Notes: generated by a model not told the origin, from the letters alone. Positions 44,601 through 54,130 are shown, counted from the stretch's first letter. The stretch is 64,000 nt of DNA from Pseudomonas sp. 7P_10.2_Bac1 (GCF_025465935.1 NZ_JANLNV010000088.1:62001-126000), one strand, 5' to 3'. Translations and numbers: made by a program.

Positions 44601-45205
44601 CAGTCCAAGATCTGGCAAGCGTCGGCTTGCGGCCTGTCAAAGCCATCGTTATCGGAGCCTCCGCAGGGGGCGTCGAAGCCTTGTTGGCGATCTTCGCTGA
44701 TCTGCAGCCCGGTTATCGGCTGCCGATCATCGTTGTCCTGCACTTGCCTGATGATCGTCGTAGCCTGTTGGCTTCGGTCTTTGCCCGGCGTCTGTCAATG
44801 CCGGTCAAGGAAGTGGACGACAAAGAGCCGATTGTGCCGGGAACGCTGTATTTCGCTGCCCCGGGTTATCACGTGTCGGTAGAGCACGATTACAGTTTTT
44901 CCTTGAGTCGAGAGGAGCGGGTGCATTATTCGCGTCCCTCAATTGATTACCTTTTTGAATCCGCAGCCGATGTGTATCAAGACGCGCTGGCTGCGATATT
45001 ACTCACGGGCGCCAATCAGGACGGTGCGCAGGGGTTGGACACGGTCAAACAGCTGGGTGGCTTGACGGTTGTCCAGGACCCTGCCCAAGCCTGGGTACCT
45101 ACCATGCCGCTTGCGGCGTTAGAGCGTTGCCAACCGGACGCCATCCTGCCTCTGGAAGGGATTGCCCGTTTGCTTGTTGAGCTGGAACGAATCGAATGCC
45201 ACTGA
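44597..45205 (+). CDS. CheB-type methylesterase without receiver domain
   Basis: 202 residues, catalytic domain only. The catalytic triad is visible: S22 in GASAGG, H49 in VVLHLP and D142 in LTGANQDGA. The usual N-terminal CheB receiver is absent, so control must come from a partner, for example one of the neighbouring receivers. It removes methyl groups set by the CheR-like enzyme encoded just before, with which it overlaps (ATGA). It also overlaps the next kinase gene by 10 bases. Confidence 0.92.
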   Translation: MTVQDLASVGLRPVKAIVIGASAGGVEALLAIFADLQPGYRLPIIVVLHLPDDRRSLLASVFARRLSMPVKEVDDKEPIVPGTLYFAAPGYHVSVEHDYSFSLSREERVHYSRPSIDYLFESAADVYQDALAAILLTGANQDGAQGLDTVKQLGGLTVVQDPAQAWVPTMPLAALERCQPDAILPLEGIARLLVELERIECH

Positions 45206-46392
45206 GTGATATTCAAGCCAAGCTGCTGATTGTTGACGATTTGCCAGAGAACCTTCTGGCATTGGAAGCGTTGATCAAAAGCGATGGTCGAACGGTCTAC
45301 AAAGCCTTGTCTGCGGACGAAGCGCTTTCACTGTTGCTGCAACATGAGTTTGCGATGGCCATTCTGGACGTGCAGATGCCGGGGATGAATGGTTTTGAAT
45401 TGGCTGAACTCATGCGCGGTACCGATCGCACCAAAAACATCCCCATTGTGTTTGTCAGTGCCGCTGGTCGGGAGATGAACTACGCGTTCAAGGGCTATGA
45501 GAGCGGTGCGGTCGACTTTTTGCATAAGCCTCTGGACATTCATGCAGTCAAAAGCAAGGTCAATGTCTTTGTTGATCTGTATCGGCAAAGCAAAGCGGTG
45601 CAGCGCCAGGTAGAAGCACTGGAGCGAAGCCGCCGCGAGCAGGAGATCCTGCTCGCGCAGTTACAGCAGACTCAGGTAGAACTCGAGCATGCCGTGCGCA
45701 TGCGTGATGACTTCATGTCGATTGTTTCCCATGAAGTGCGCACGCCGCTCAATGGGCTGATTCTGGAAACCCAGTTGCGCAAGATGCACTTGGCGCGGGA
45801 GAACACGGCAGCGTTCAGCATGGACAAGTTGCAGGCCATGGTTGAGCGCGATGAGCGACAGATTCAAAGCTTGATTCGACTGATTGAAGACATGCTGGAT
45901 GTGTCGCGGATTCGAACGGGCAAGTTGTCGATCCGGCCCTCAGAGTTTGATTTGTCACAACTCGTTGCCAATTTGCTGGAGGTTTTCTCGCCCCAGATCA
46001 GTGCGGCACAAGCGAGCGTCAGCTTCACGGCGGAGCAGCCTGTGGTGGGGCAGTGGGATGAGTTCCGGATCGAGCAGGTGATTTCCAACCTGCTGACCAA
46101 TGCCCTGCGTTACGGGGCACAGAAGCCGATTGATGTGGCGGTGTACATCGAGGGCGGATATGCGGTGGTGCAAGTGCGTGATCAGGGCATCGGGATCAGC
46201 CAGGAAAACCAGCAGCGGATTTTTCAGCAGTTTGAGCGCGTGTCTGGAAGCCATGTGGTTTCGGGGCTGGGGTTAGGTCTGTTTATTTCGGAACAGATTG
46301 TCGCCGCCCATAGTGGCAAAATAGAGGTACATAGCCAGTTAGGCGAGGGGGCTTTGTTCAAGGTCAGCCTGCCGCTGGTACAAAAGACATAA
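45196..46392 (+). CDS. Hybrid kinase: receiver-HisKA-HATPase
   Basis: 398 residues, soluble. An N-terminal receiver (about 8-125; phosphoacceptor D58 in LDVQMPGMNG, lysine in HKPLD) is followed by a coiled linker, the histidine box SHEVRTPL (H179) and the ATPase boxes NALRYG, DQGIGI and GLGLGLFI. This order (receiver first) is typical of kinases that take phosphate from another kinase before acting. It overlaps the CheB-like gene by 10 bases, so it is translationally coupled to the cluster. No membrane segment. Confidence 0.92.
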   Translation: MPLSDIQAKLLIVDDLPENLLALEALIKSDGRTVYKALSADEALSLLLQHEFAMAILDVQMPGMNGFELAELMRGTDRTKNIPIVFVSAAGREMNYAFKGYESGAVDFLHKPLDIHAVKSKVNVFVDLYRQSKAVQRQVEALERSRREQEILLAQLQQTQVELEHAVRMRDDFMSIVSHEVRTPLNGLILETQLRKMHLARENTAAFSMDKLQAMVERDERQIQSLIRLIEDMLDVSRIRTGKLSIRPSEFDLSQLVANLLEVFSPQISAAQASVSFTAEQPVVGQWDEFRIEQVISNLLTNALRYGAQKPIDVAVYIEGGYAVVQVRDQGIGISQENQQRIFQQFERVSGSHVVSGLGLGLFISEQIVAAHSGKIEVHSQLGEGALFKVSLPLVQKT

Positions 46393-46457
46393 ATTGGTCG
46401 CAACCTATGGCCATGACTGCGGTCGTAATGGCAGCAATGTTCGGATTAAGGTTTCCC

Positions 46458-46835
46458 ATGAGTGAAGATGCGCAAGATGTTGTTTTGATTGTCGAAGACG
46501 ATCCTTCGATCCTGATGATCCTCAGTGCTTACCTGTCAGGGGAAGGCTACAGGGTGTTGCAGGCCGAAAATGGAGAGCAGGCGTTTTCGATTTTGGCGAC
46601 CAAGCCGCACTTGGACCTCATGGTGACGGACTTCCGTTTGCCGGGTGGGATTTCAGGGGTACAAATTGCTGAGCCGGCGGTGAAGTTACGTCCGGATCTG
46701 AAGGTGATTTTTATCAGCGGTTATCCTGCAGAGATCCGCGACACCGGCAGCCCGATCACCCTGACAGCCCCGATCCTGGCCAAGCCTTTTGACCTGGACA
46801 CCTTGCAAGGCCAGATCCAAAAACTGTTGGCGTGA
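46458..46835 (+). CDS. Single-domain response regulator
   Basis: 125 residues from the ATG at 46458 with TAAGG before it. A lone receiver: VEDDPS pocket, D58 in MVTDFRLPGG, and KPFDLD with the conserved lysine. It closes the signalling cluster and resembles the single receiver at 39711-40082, so the cluster is bracketed by two such proteins. Both lack output domains. One or both may end the phosphorelay or serve as a phosphate sink. Confidence 0.88.
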   Translation: MSEDAQDVVLIVEDDPSILMILSAYLSGEGYRVLQAENGEQAFSILATKPHLDLMVTDFRLPGGISGVQIAEPAVKLRPDLKVIFISGYPAEIRDTGSPITLTAPILAKPFDLDTLQGQIQKLLA

Positions 46836-46841
46836 ATAAAG

Positions 46842-46882
46842 CAGCGGCAAGTTGCAAGCTCCAAGCTTGAAGCCGCTTGAAG
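46842..46882. terminator. Complex inverted repeat after the signalling cluster
   Basis: AGCGGC and GCCGCT enclose CAAGCT/AGCTTG arms; the sequence is repeat-like (AAGCTT units). It lies between the converging receiver gene and the TPR gene and may terminate both. Confidence 0.45.
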
Positions 46883-46889
46883 CTTAGCC

Positions 46890-47948
46890 TTACAACCCCT
46901 GCTGCAACGCCGGATCATCCGGGTTCTGTTGCTCCAGTTGCGCCAACAACACTTGTACATTCTGTAGTTGGCCGGTCTCTTTCCAGTAGCGAATCAATAA
47001 CAGACGTGCCTTGCGATTAGCGGGCTGGCGTTGCAGCAACTCTTCCAGCTGACGTTGCGCCGGCTCCAGTTGCTCCAGTTCATGCAAGGCAATCGCGAGT
47101 TTGTAACGGTACTCACTGTTGTCCGGCTCCAGTTCAACCGCCTTGGCCAGGCCCAGCAATGCATATTCGGTTTGCCCGTGGTTGAGCAACCAAATGCCAA
47201 GCGCGTGTTGCAGGTAGGCAGAGTCAGGGTGAGCTTTGAGCTGACGGGCCAACAGCTCACGGGCTTGATCAACTTTGCCGCGCTTATCCAGCAGGTCAAT
47301 CTGCGCCACAACCGCCTTGAGGTTCTCCGGGTCCAGCGCGGAGAATCTCTCCAGCGCCGCCTGCGCTTCATCCAATTGCCCTTCATGCAGGTACAAGCGT
47401 GCTAGCTGGCCTTGAGCTTGCGGGTCGTCGGGCTGTGTCTTGAGATTGCGTTCGTATTCATCGATGACTTGTTGCAGCGGGCCGAAATACAAACCTTGCT
47501 CATCAGGCGACAGACCCAGCAACGCACTGGCCGCCGCGAAGCGCACGCTTTGTTCGGGGTCATCGAGCAGTGGGCCGAGCAAGAGCGTGCGCTGAGCATT
47601 GGGCACCAGCCCGGCAATACTCTCGATGGCGGCCTTGCGCACCAGCGCAGAAGGGTTCTGCAAGTCGGCATCGGCCAGCTTCAGAGCTTGCGGGCTTGGG
47701 TAGTTGGGCAGTTCGGCATGCAGGCTGGCGCGACGGATGTCTGAAAGATCAGTGCGCGCCAGTTGCTGATACAGCACGCGAGCAGCCCCTGGCTGGCCGT
47801 TGTGGGCTTGCTCCAGGGCGGCGGAGTAATTGTGGTTGGTGTTGGTTGACGGCGGGGTGCTGGGGGTAGAGCGCATCCAGTACCACAAGCCGACTGCGAT
47901 AAAAGCAGACAGAAGGCTGACAGCAAGGTAACGGCGAGGCTGAGACAT
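46890..47948 (-). CDS. Membrane-anchored tetratricopeptide repeat protein
   Basis: 352 residues from the ATG at 47948 (MSQPRRYLAV). An N-terminal membrane helix (about 8-24) is followed by a HEAT-like helical stretch (about 80-155). At least four TPR units come next (QLARLYLHEGQLDEAQAALE, LGIWLLNHGQTEYALLGLAK, KLAIALHELEQLEPAQRQLE and others). It is probably a periplasmic scaffold. The partner is unknown; a role in cytochrome c assembly or polysaccharide export would be a guess. It is divergently separated from nothing: the efflux operon ends downstream of its start. Confidence 0.75.
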   Translation of the reverse strand: MSQPRRYLAVSLLSAFIAVGLWYWMRSTPSTPPSTNTNHNYSAALEQAHNGQPGAARVLYQQLARTDLSDIRRASLHAELPNYPSPQALKLADADLQNPSALVRKAAIESIAGLVPNAQRTLLLGPLLDDPEQSVRFAAASALLGLSPDEQGLYFGPLQQVIDEYERNLKTQPDDPQAQGQLARLYLHEGQLDEAQAALERFSALDPENLKAVVAQIDLLDKRGKVDQARELLARQLKAHPDSAYLQHALGIWLLNHGQTEYALLGLAKAVELEPDNSEYRYKLAIALHELEQLEPAQRQLEELLQRQPANRKARLLLIRYWKETGQLQNVQVLLAQLEQQNPDDPALQQGL

Positions 47949-48108
47949 GCGAAATCCAGTAACAGTCGTGCGTATGAAGTGCAAGAGTGGGACAGTAGAC
48001 GGCCTGAGTCAAACCGCGATCCATAAACACACCACCAGCCCACTGCAGCATCGAGCTTGTATGGCGATCTTTTGATCTGGCTTTTGATCCAGGCGCACAT
48101 GCCGAGGC

Positions 48109-48142
48109 AAAAAAAAGCCCCGTGACCGAATGAACACGGGGC
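48109..48142 (-). terminator. Terminator of the mexEF-oprN operon
   Basis: Stem GCCCCGTG with CACGGGGC and a 10-base loop, followed on the minus strand by a run of eight T. It lies 42 bases past the oprN stop. Confidence 0.88.
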
Positions 48143-48183
48143 AAAAATTGGTTGGATGCGACCAACCAAAGGAGCGCTTTAAA

Positions 48184-49593
48184 TCACTGCGTACTGGCGA
48201 CGGTGTCGGCTTGCCAGCCACCACCCAAGGCTTTGTAGATCGCGACTATGCCGCGGAACTGGTCCACTTCGGCCTGGGCCTGGCTGTCTTCTGCCGCCAG
48301 GCGCTCACGTTGAGCGTCGAGTAACACCAGAAAATCAACTGTGCCCTCGCGGTAGCGAATCGCCGCTAGATCAGCAGCCGTGCGGCTGGCCTCACTTTGA
48401 CGAATCAACGAGACCAAACGTTGCTGGCGTTTACCGTAATCACTGAAGGCGTTTTCTGACTCTTCCAGCGCCAGCAAGACTTGCTGCTCGTAGTTAGCCA
48501 GTGCGCCATCGGCCTCGGCGTCTGCACCGCGCAAGCGGGCCCGCACGCTGCCTAGGTTGAACGCAGGCCAGGTAATGCTCGGGCCAAGGGCCCAGGCATT
48601 GGCGGCGGACGAGCCAATCTGTGAGCCACGCCCGGCGGTAAAGCCCAGGAAACCGCTGAGGCTGACCCGCGGGAACAGGTCCGCCTTGGCTACACCGATA
48701 CGGGCCGTAGCAGCGGCCAGCTTGCGCTCGGCACTCAAAATATCCGGGCGACGCTGCAGCAGGTCGCCAGGGTTGCCGATGTTCAAGGCCTTGGCGATGG
48801 CTGGCAACTTGGCCGGGCTCAGGTCGACGCTCAGGCTTTCCGGGCGCTCGCCCAGCAAGGTTGCGATGCGATTGCGCTCGCGCACTTGCTCGGCCTGCAG
48901 TTGCGGCACGCTGGCCTCAACTGCCGCAAGCCGGGCATCAGCGCGCACTACGTCCAGTTCGTCACCGACGCCGGCATCCCGCAGGCTGACAGTGATGGCC
49001 TTGGAGTCCTGCTGGTTCTTGAGGTTCTCCAGGGCGATCGCTTCACGTAATTGCGCGCCGCGCAGTTCGCCGTAAGCATCCACCAACTCGGCAATCATGG
49101 TCACTTGCAACTGATACAGGTCAGCAGCAGCGGCTTGTTCGTCGGCATTGCTGGCTTCCAGCTCGCGCTGAATGCGCCCGAACAGGTCGACTTCCCAAGC
49201 CATGTCCAGCCCCAAATCGTAGCGCTCACTGTTGACACGCTTTTCAGTGGTGCCCGGGACCTGGCCCTTGCCGATGTCACTGCTGGCACGGCTGGTGATG
49301 GTCGGCATGGTTTCGGTGCTGACATCATCGCGAATCGCACGGGCAGCCCGCAGACGGGCGAAGGCCACGCGCAATTCACGGTTGCCTGCCAACGACTGGG
49401 TAACCAGTTTGTTCAGGGTCGGGTCGTCAAACTGCTGCCACCAGATCCCTTCAAAGTGCGCCCGGTCAAAGCCCTTGAGGTTCTCGGCGCTGATGTGGGC
49501 AGGCTCGGTAGCCGGGGTTTTATAGTCCGGGCCAACCGCGCAAGCACTCAGGGCCAGCACCAGAAGGCTGGGGAGGAAAACTTTCAGGCTCAT
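48184..49593 (-). CDS. oprN: Outer-membrane efflux lipoprotein, OprN-like
   Basis: 469 residues. Signal peptide with lipobox LSAC (cysteine at about 18), then two copies of the outer-membrane factor fold that builds a trimeric barrel and periplasmic tunnel. VGPDYKTP at the mature start and NAWALGPSITWPAFNLG in the second half are typical of the NodT/OprM family. It forms the exit duct for the MexE-MexF pump. It overlaps mexF by four bases (ATGA) and is the last gene of the operon, followed by a strong terminator. Confidence 0.93.
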   Translation of the reverse strand: MSLKVFLPSLLVLALSACAVGPDYKTPATEPAHISAENLKGFDRAHFEGIWWQQFDDPTLNKLVTQSLAGNRELRVAFARLRAARAIRDDVSTETMPTITSRASSDIGKGQVPGTTEKRVNSERYDLGLDMAWEVDLFGRIQRELEASNADEQAAAADLYQLQVTMIAELVDAYGELRGAQLREAIALENLKNQQDSKAITVSLRDAGVGDELDVVRADARLAAVEASVPQLQAEQVRERNRIATLLGERPESLSVDLSPAKLPAIAKALNIGNPGDLLQRRPDILSAERKLAAATARIGVAKADLFPRVSLSGFLGFTAGRGSQIGSSAANAWALGPSITWPAFNLGSVRARLRGADAEADGALANYEQQVLLALEESENAFSDYGKRQQRLVSLIRQSEASRTAADLAAIRYREGTVDFLVLLDAQRERLAAEDSQAQAEVDQFRGIVAIYKALGGGWQADTVASTQ

Positions 49594-52500
49594 TGTTGCG
49601 ACTCCAACTTGAGGTGCCGCGCCGCTTTGCGCGCTTCGCTGCGCTCAACAAAGTTACGGATCAGCACATAAAACACAGGCGTCAAAAGCAGGCCGAAGAA
49701 GGTCACCCCGAGCATCCCGGAGAACACCGCTACACCCATCGCATGGCGCATTTCAGCACCCGCGCCAGTGGACAGCACCAGCGGCACCACGCCCATGATG
49801 AAGGCGATGGAGGTCATCAGGATCGGCCGCAGACGCAGGCGGCAGGCTTCCAGAACCGCAGCCAGCGGGCTCAGGCCCTCGGCTTGTTTGTCCTTGGCAA
49901 ATTCGACGATCAGAATCGCGTTTTTGCACGCCAGTCCTACCAGTACGATCAAGCCGATCTGGGTGAAGATGTTGTTGTCACCCCCCGTCGCAATCACCCC
50001 GGTAATGGCCGACAACAAGGTCATCGGTACGATCAGGATCACCGCCAGTGGCAGGCTCCAGCTTTCGTATTGAGCTGCCAGTACCAGGAAGGCCAGCAAC
50101 ACGCACAACGGGAACACGAACAGCGCAGTGTTGCCAGACAGAATCTGCTGGTAGGTCAGGTCGGTCCATTCGTAGGTCATGCCGTTGGGCAGTTCTTCCT
50201 TGAGCAACTTGTCGATGGCGGCTTCGGCCTGGCCGGAGCTGTAGCCAGGTGCAGCGGCACCGTTGATTTCAGCAGTGATGAAGCCGTTGTAGTGCATTAC
50301 GCGATCAGGCCCGGAGGTATCGCTGACCTTGATGAAGGTCGCCAGCGGGATCATCTCGCCTTTGTTGTTACGTACTTTCAACTGGCCGATCTGGTCCGGC
50401 TCCAGGCGGAACTGCTGCTCGGCCTGAACGTTGACTTGATAGGTGCGACCGAAGCGGTTGAAGTCGTTGGCATACAACGAACCCAGGTACACCTGCAGGG
50501 TGTCGAAGATATCGCTGACGGCTACGCCGTGAGTCTTGGCTTTGTCGCGGTCGATCGCTGCATCCACCTGTGGCACGTTCACGGTGTAACTGGTGAACAG
50601 GCCGGTCAATTCTGGCACGTTGCGGCTTTTGGCGATGACGTTCTGCACTTCTTTATAGAGCGCGTCATACCCCAGGCCACCGCGGTCCTCGACTTGCAGG
50701 CGGAAGCCACCAATGGTGCCCAAACCTTGTACCGGCGGTGGCGGGAAGATCGCAATGTAGGCTTCTTCGATACCGGCAAACTTGGCATTGAGCGTGGCAG
50801 CAATGGCCGCGGCTGACTGGCTCGGGTCTTTACGCTGGTCAAAGTCTTTCAAGGCCACAAACACGATGCCGCTGTTGGGGCTGTTGGTGAAGCCGTTGAT
50901 CGACAGGCCAGGGAAGGCGATCGAGTTGGCAACGCCCGGTTGCTTGAGGGCGAAATCAGACATGCGCTTGATCACGTCTTCGGTGCGGTCAAGGCTTGCG
51001 GCATCCGGCAGTTGTGCAAAGGCCACCAGGTATTGCTTGTCCTGGCCCGGTACAAAACCGGTTGGCGTGTGGGCGAAACCGAAAAAGGTCAGCACCATCA
51101 GGCCTGCGTACACCAGCAACGCAATACTGCTGCTGCGGATGACCCGCGCCACAGTGCCTACATAGCCATGGCTGGCGCGCTCGAAGAAGCGGTTGAACGG
51201 ACGGAACAACCAGCCACCCAACAGCTTGTCCAGTACTTTGGAGAAGCGGTCCTTGGGCGCGTCGTGACCTCTGAGCAACACCGCAGCCAACGCTGGCGAC
51301 AAGGTCAGCGAGTTGAAGGCCGAAATCACCGTCGATATCGCAATGGTCAACGCGAACTGTTTATAGAACTGCCCGGTCAGCCCGGAGATGAACGCGGCTG
51401 GCACGAACACCGCGCACAGTACCAGCGCCGTCGCGATGATCGGGCCAGTCACTTCGCGCATGGCGCGCTTGGTCGCTTCGACCGGTTTTAGACCCAACTC
51501 AATGTTTCGCTCGACGTTTTCCACCACCACGATCGCGTCGTCGACCACGATACCGATGGCCAACACCAGACCGAACAGCGACAGGGCGTTGAGCGAGAAG
51601 CCGAACATGTGCATCACGGCGAAGGTGCCGATCAACGACACCGGCACGGCTGCCAGCGGAATGATCGAGGCACGCCAGGTCTGCAGGAACAGGATCACCA
51701 CCAGTACCACAAGCACCAAGGCTTCAAACAGGGTGTGAATCACCGCCTCGATAGAGCCACGGACGAAGATCGTCGGGTCATACACGATGCTGTAGTCCAT
51801 GCCCTGCGGAAAGCTCTTCTTCAACTCGTCCATCTTCGCCCGAACTTCGTTCGAGATGTCGATGGCGTTGGAGCCTGGACGCTGGAAGATCGGGATCGCG
51901 ACCGCTGGCTGGTTGTTGAGCAAGGAACGCAAGGCGTACTGGCTCGATCCCAGCTCAACCCGGGCGATGTCTTTCAAACGGGTGATTTCACCGTCGTCAC
52001 CTGCGCGAATGATGATGTTCTCGAACTCTTCCTCGGTGACCAGGCGGCCCTGAGTGTTCACTGACAGCTGGAAGCTGGTGGCGTTCGGGGCAGGCGGCGC
52101 ACCCAAGGCACCGGCAGCGACCTGACGGTTCTGCTCGCGGATGGCGTTGACCACGTCAGTGGCGGTCAGGTTGCGCGAAGCGGTTTTGTTCGGATCAAGC
52201 CACACGCGTAGCGAATAGTCGCCCATGCCGAACAACTGCACGTCACCTACACCGCCCAGGCGGGCCAGCTCATCCTTGATATTGAGGATCGCGTAGTTGG
52301 ACAGGTAGAGCATGTCGTAGCGCTGATCCGGGGAGGTCAAGTGCACCACCATGGTCAGGTCAGGCGAGGCCTTGTCCACGGTGATACCGATCCGCGTCAC
52401 TTCCTCGGGCAACTTGGGCTCGGTCCTTGTCACGCGGTTTTGCACCTGCACCTGCGCGTTGTCCAGGTCAGTGCCCAGGGCGAAGGTGATGGTCAGTGTG

Positions 52501-52769
52501 AGTTTGCCGTCGGCGGTGGATTGCGAAGACATGTACAACATGTTTTCGACACCCGTGATGGCTTGCTCCAGCGGCGCGGCGACGGTTTCACCGATTACTT
52601 TAGGGTTGGCACCCGGGAAGTTGGCGCGCACCACCACCGTGGGCGGCACCACTTCCGGGTATTCGCTGATGGGTAACTGGAACAGCGAAATGCCGCCCGC
52701 AATTAGAATCAACAGCGAAAGTACGGCCGCGAAAATCGGCCGTTGAATGAAGAACTGGGAAAAATTCAT
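49590..52769 (-). CDS. mexF: RND multidrug efflux transporter, MexF-like
   Basis: 1059 residues with twelve membrane helices and two large periplasmic loops. It starts MNFSQFFIQRPIFAAVLSLL, matching MexF as remembered, and has the proton-relay acidic pair in helix 4 (VLAIGIVVDDAIVVVENVER). Similarity to P. aeruginosa MexF is high along the whole protein. MexF exports chloramphenicol, fluoroquinolones, trimethoprim and a quorum-sensing precursor. It starts 15 bases after the mexE stop. The regulator MexT, which normally lies before mexE, is absent here. Confidence 0.95.
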   Translation of the reverse strand: MNFSQFFIQRPIFAAVLSLLILIAGGISLFQLPISEYPEVVPPTVVVRANFPGANPKVIGETVAAPLEQAITGVENMLYMSSQSTADGKLTLTITFALGTDLDNAQVQVQNRVTRTEPKLPEEVTRIGITVDKASPDLTMVVHLTSPDQRYDMLYLSNYAILNIKDELARLGGVGDVQLFGMGDYSLRVWLDPNKTASRNLTATDVVNAIREQNRQVAAGALGAPPAPNATSFQLSVNTQGRLVTEEEFENIIIRAGDDGEITRLKDIARVELGSSQYALRSLLNNQPAVAIPIFQRPGSNAIDISNEVRAKMDELKKSFPQGMDYSIVYDPTIFVRGSIEAVIHTLFEALVLVVLVVILFLQTWRASIIPLAAVPVSLIGTFAVMHMFGFSLNALSLFGLVLAIGIVVDDAIVVVENVERNIELGLKPVEATKRAMREVTGPIIATALVLCAVFVPAAFISGLTGQFYKQFALTIAISTVISAFNSLTLSPALAAVLLRGHDAPKDRFSKVLDKLLGGWLFRPFNRFFERASHGYVGTVARVIRSSSIALLVYAGLMVLTFFGFAHTPTGFVPGQDKQYLVAFAQLPDAASLDRTEDVIKRMSDFALKQPGVANSIAFPGLSINGFTNSPNSGIVFVALKDFDQRKDPSQSAAAIAATLNAKFAGIEEAYIAIFPPPPVQGLGTIGGFRLQVEDRGGLGYDALYKEVQNVIAKSRNVPELTGLFTSYTVNVPQVDAAIDRDKAKTHGVAVSDIFDTLQVYLGSLYANDFNRFGRTYQVNVQAEQQFRLEPDQIGQLKVRNNKGEMIPLATFIKVSDTSGPDRVMHYNGFITAEINGAAAPGYSSGQAEAAIDKLLKEELPNGMTYEWTDLTYQQILSGNTALFVFPLCVLLAFLVLAAQYESWSLPLAVILIVPMTLLSAITGVIATGGDNNIFTQIGLIVLVGLACKNAILIVEFAKDKQAEGLSPLAAVLEACRLRLRPILMTSIAFIMGVVPLVLSTGAGAEMRHAMGVAVFSGMLGVTFFGLLLTPVFYVLIRNFVERSEARKAARHLKLESQQ

Positions 52770-52784
52770 CGGAGTTGTCGTCCC

Positions 52785-54029
52785 TTAACCACGAGGAGTC
52801 GCGACACTGGCCAGCTTCGCCGCAGAGGCTGCGGGCGTTGCAGGTGGCAGGTTGCTGGCTTCCAGGGCGTGTCGTTGTTGCGCCAGTGCGGCGAGGGTTT
52901 GTTCGCTGGCCATCGGGATCACTTCAGGGGTCACAGGCGAACCAGGACGCACCCGTTGCAGGCCCTTGACGATGATGGTGTCGTCTTTGTTCAGACCGCT
53001 GCGCACAATGCGCAAGCCTTCGATTTTTGGCCCCAGGTCAATGGCTCGGTAGGTGGTGTTGTTATTGCCATCCATCACCAGGACGAATTTCTTGCCCAGG
53101 TCAGTGCCCACGGCTTCGTCATTGATCAGCACGGCTTCGTAGGTGCCGCTACCGACCAGTTTGAGGCGTGCATACAGGCCCGGCGTGAAGCTGCCGTCGC
53201 TGTTGTCAAACACCGCACGACCGCGAATGGTGCCGGTTTTAGGGTTGACCTGGTTGTCGACGAAGTTCATCTGGCCCAAGTGCGGATTACCTTCCTCGTT
53301 GGACAAACCGAGGTAAACCGGTGTGGTCTGACCACGCTTGCCATCACGGGCCAACTGGTTGTACTTGAGGAATACGCGCTCGTCGGCGTCGAAGTAGGCG
53401 TACACCTTGTCGGTAGATACCACGCTGGTCAGCGGTGTGACATCAGCCGTCACGATGTTGCCTGCGGTGATTTCGGCGCGGCTGACGCGGCCCGTGATGG
53501 GCGAGGTCACGCGGGTAAAACTCAGGTTGAGCTTGGCCAGGTCGAGTTGGGCCTGAATGGCCGCGACCGCAGCGCGTGCGGCCTGGGACGCCGTGGTGCG
53601 CGAATCGGCCAATTCAGCGGAGATCGCATTGCTCTGGCGCAGACGCTCGCCGCGCTGGGCTTCGTTCTCACTGCGGGTGGCGTTGGCGCGGGCTTGCTGG
53701 AGTTCGGCTTCAAGCTGGCGGACGGCCGCCTGGAATGGGCGCGGGTCAATCTGGAACAACAGATCGCCTTTCTTGACCAAGGCACCTTCCGTAAAGGCCA
53801 CTTGATCGATCTGGCCCGACACACGAGGCCGGATTTCGACGGTTTCGGGTGCTTCAAGGCGACCGGTGAACTCGTCCCACTCGTTAACCGGTTGCTCAAG
53901 CACTTTAGCCACACTGACTTTTGCAGCAGGTGCTGGAGCAGTCGCTTGTGGAGTTTTACCGCATGCGCTCATCACCACGATCGCCAAAGCTGCGAGTGGG
54001 AAGCGCAAATGTTTCAGTGACTGTTCCAT
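52785..54029 (-). CDS. mexE: Periplasmic adaptor of the efflux pump, MexE-like
   Basis: 414 residues. Lipoprotein signal peptide with lipobox (MSAC, cysteine at about 23), then a hairpin-lipoyl-beta-barrel adaptor: RPRVSGQIDQVAF and GALVKKGDLLFQIDPRPF in the lipoyl part, a long alpha-hairpin (about 100-165), and RVTSPITGRVSRAEIT. It links MexF to OprN. First gene of the operon; its promoter must lie in 54030-54389, where a perfect palindrome occurs. Confidence 0.94.
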   Translation of the reverse strand: MEQSLKHLRFPLAALAIVVMSACGKTPQATAPAPAAKVSVAKVLEQPVNEWDEFTGRLEAPETVEIRPRVSGQIDQVAFTEGALVKKGDLLFQIDPRPFQAAVRQLEAELQQARANATRSENEAQRGERLRQSNAISAELADSRTTASQAARAAVAAIQAQLDLAKLNLSFTRVTSPITGRVSRAEITAGNIVTADVTPLTSVVSTDKVYAYFDADERVFLKYNQLARDGKRGQTTPVYLGLSNEEGNPHLGQMNFVDNQVNPKTGTIRGRAVFDNSDGSFTPGLYARLKLVGSGTYEAVLINDEAVGTDLGKKFVLVMDGNNNTTYRAIDLGPKIEGLRIVRSGLNKDDTIIVKGLQRVRPGSPVTPEVIPMASEQTLAALAQQRHALEASNLPPATPAASAAKLASVATPRG

Positions 54030-54113
54030 GAGGGGGAGTCCGCCAATCTATTGAGATGGGCGGATAATGCTGTCGCTCGCGCCGGGGCACGAATCGAACC
54101 CAGCGAAGGTTAA

Positions 54114-54130
54114 TATCATTCAGAATGATA
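54114..54130. promoter_or_regulatory. Perfect palindromic operator candidate upstream of mexE
   Basis: TATCATTC-A-GAATGATA, eight-base perfect arms around a central A, 85 bases before the mexE start. The form fits a dimeric repressor or activator. It does not clearly follow the described MexT box. Confidence 0.5.

Noticed and set aside
49593..50816. 407-residue open frame on the plus strand
   Set aside because: Antisense to mexF, rich in H, Q and R as expected for a mirrored frame; no support.
52743..54020. 425-residue open frame on the plus strand
   Set aside because: Antisense to mexE, with no ribosome site or domain.
54080..54112. tRNA-like T-arm sequence (GTTCGATTC on the minus strand)
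   Set aside because: The flanking bases do not form a T stem and no anticodon arm or acceptor pairing is found; not a tRNA gene.
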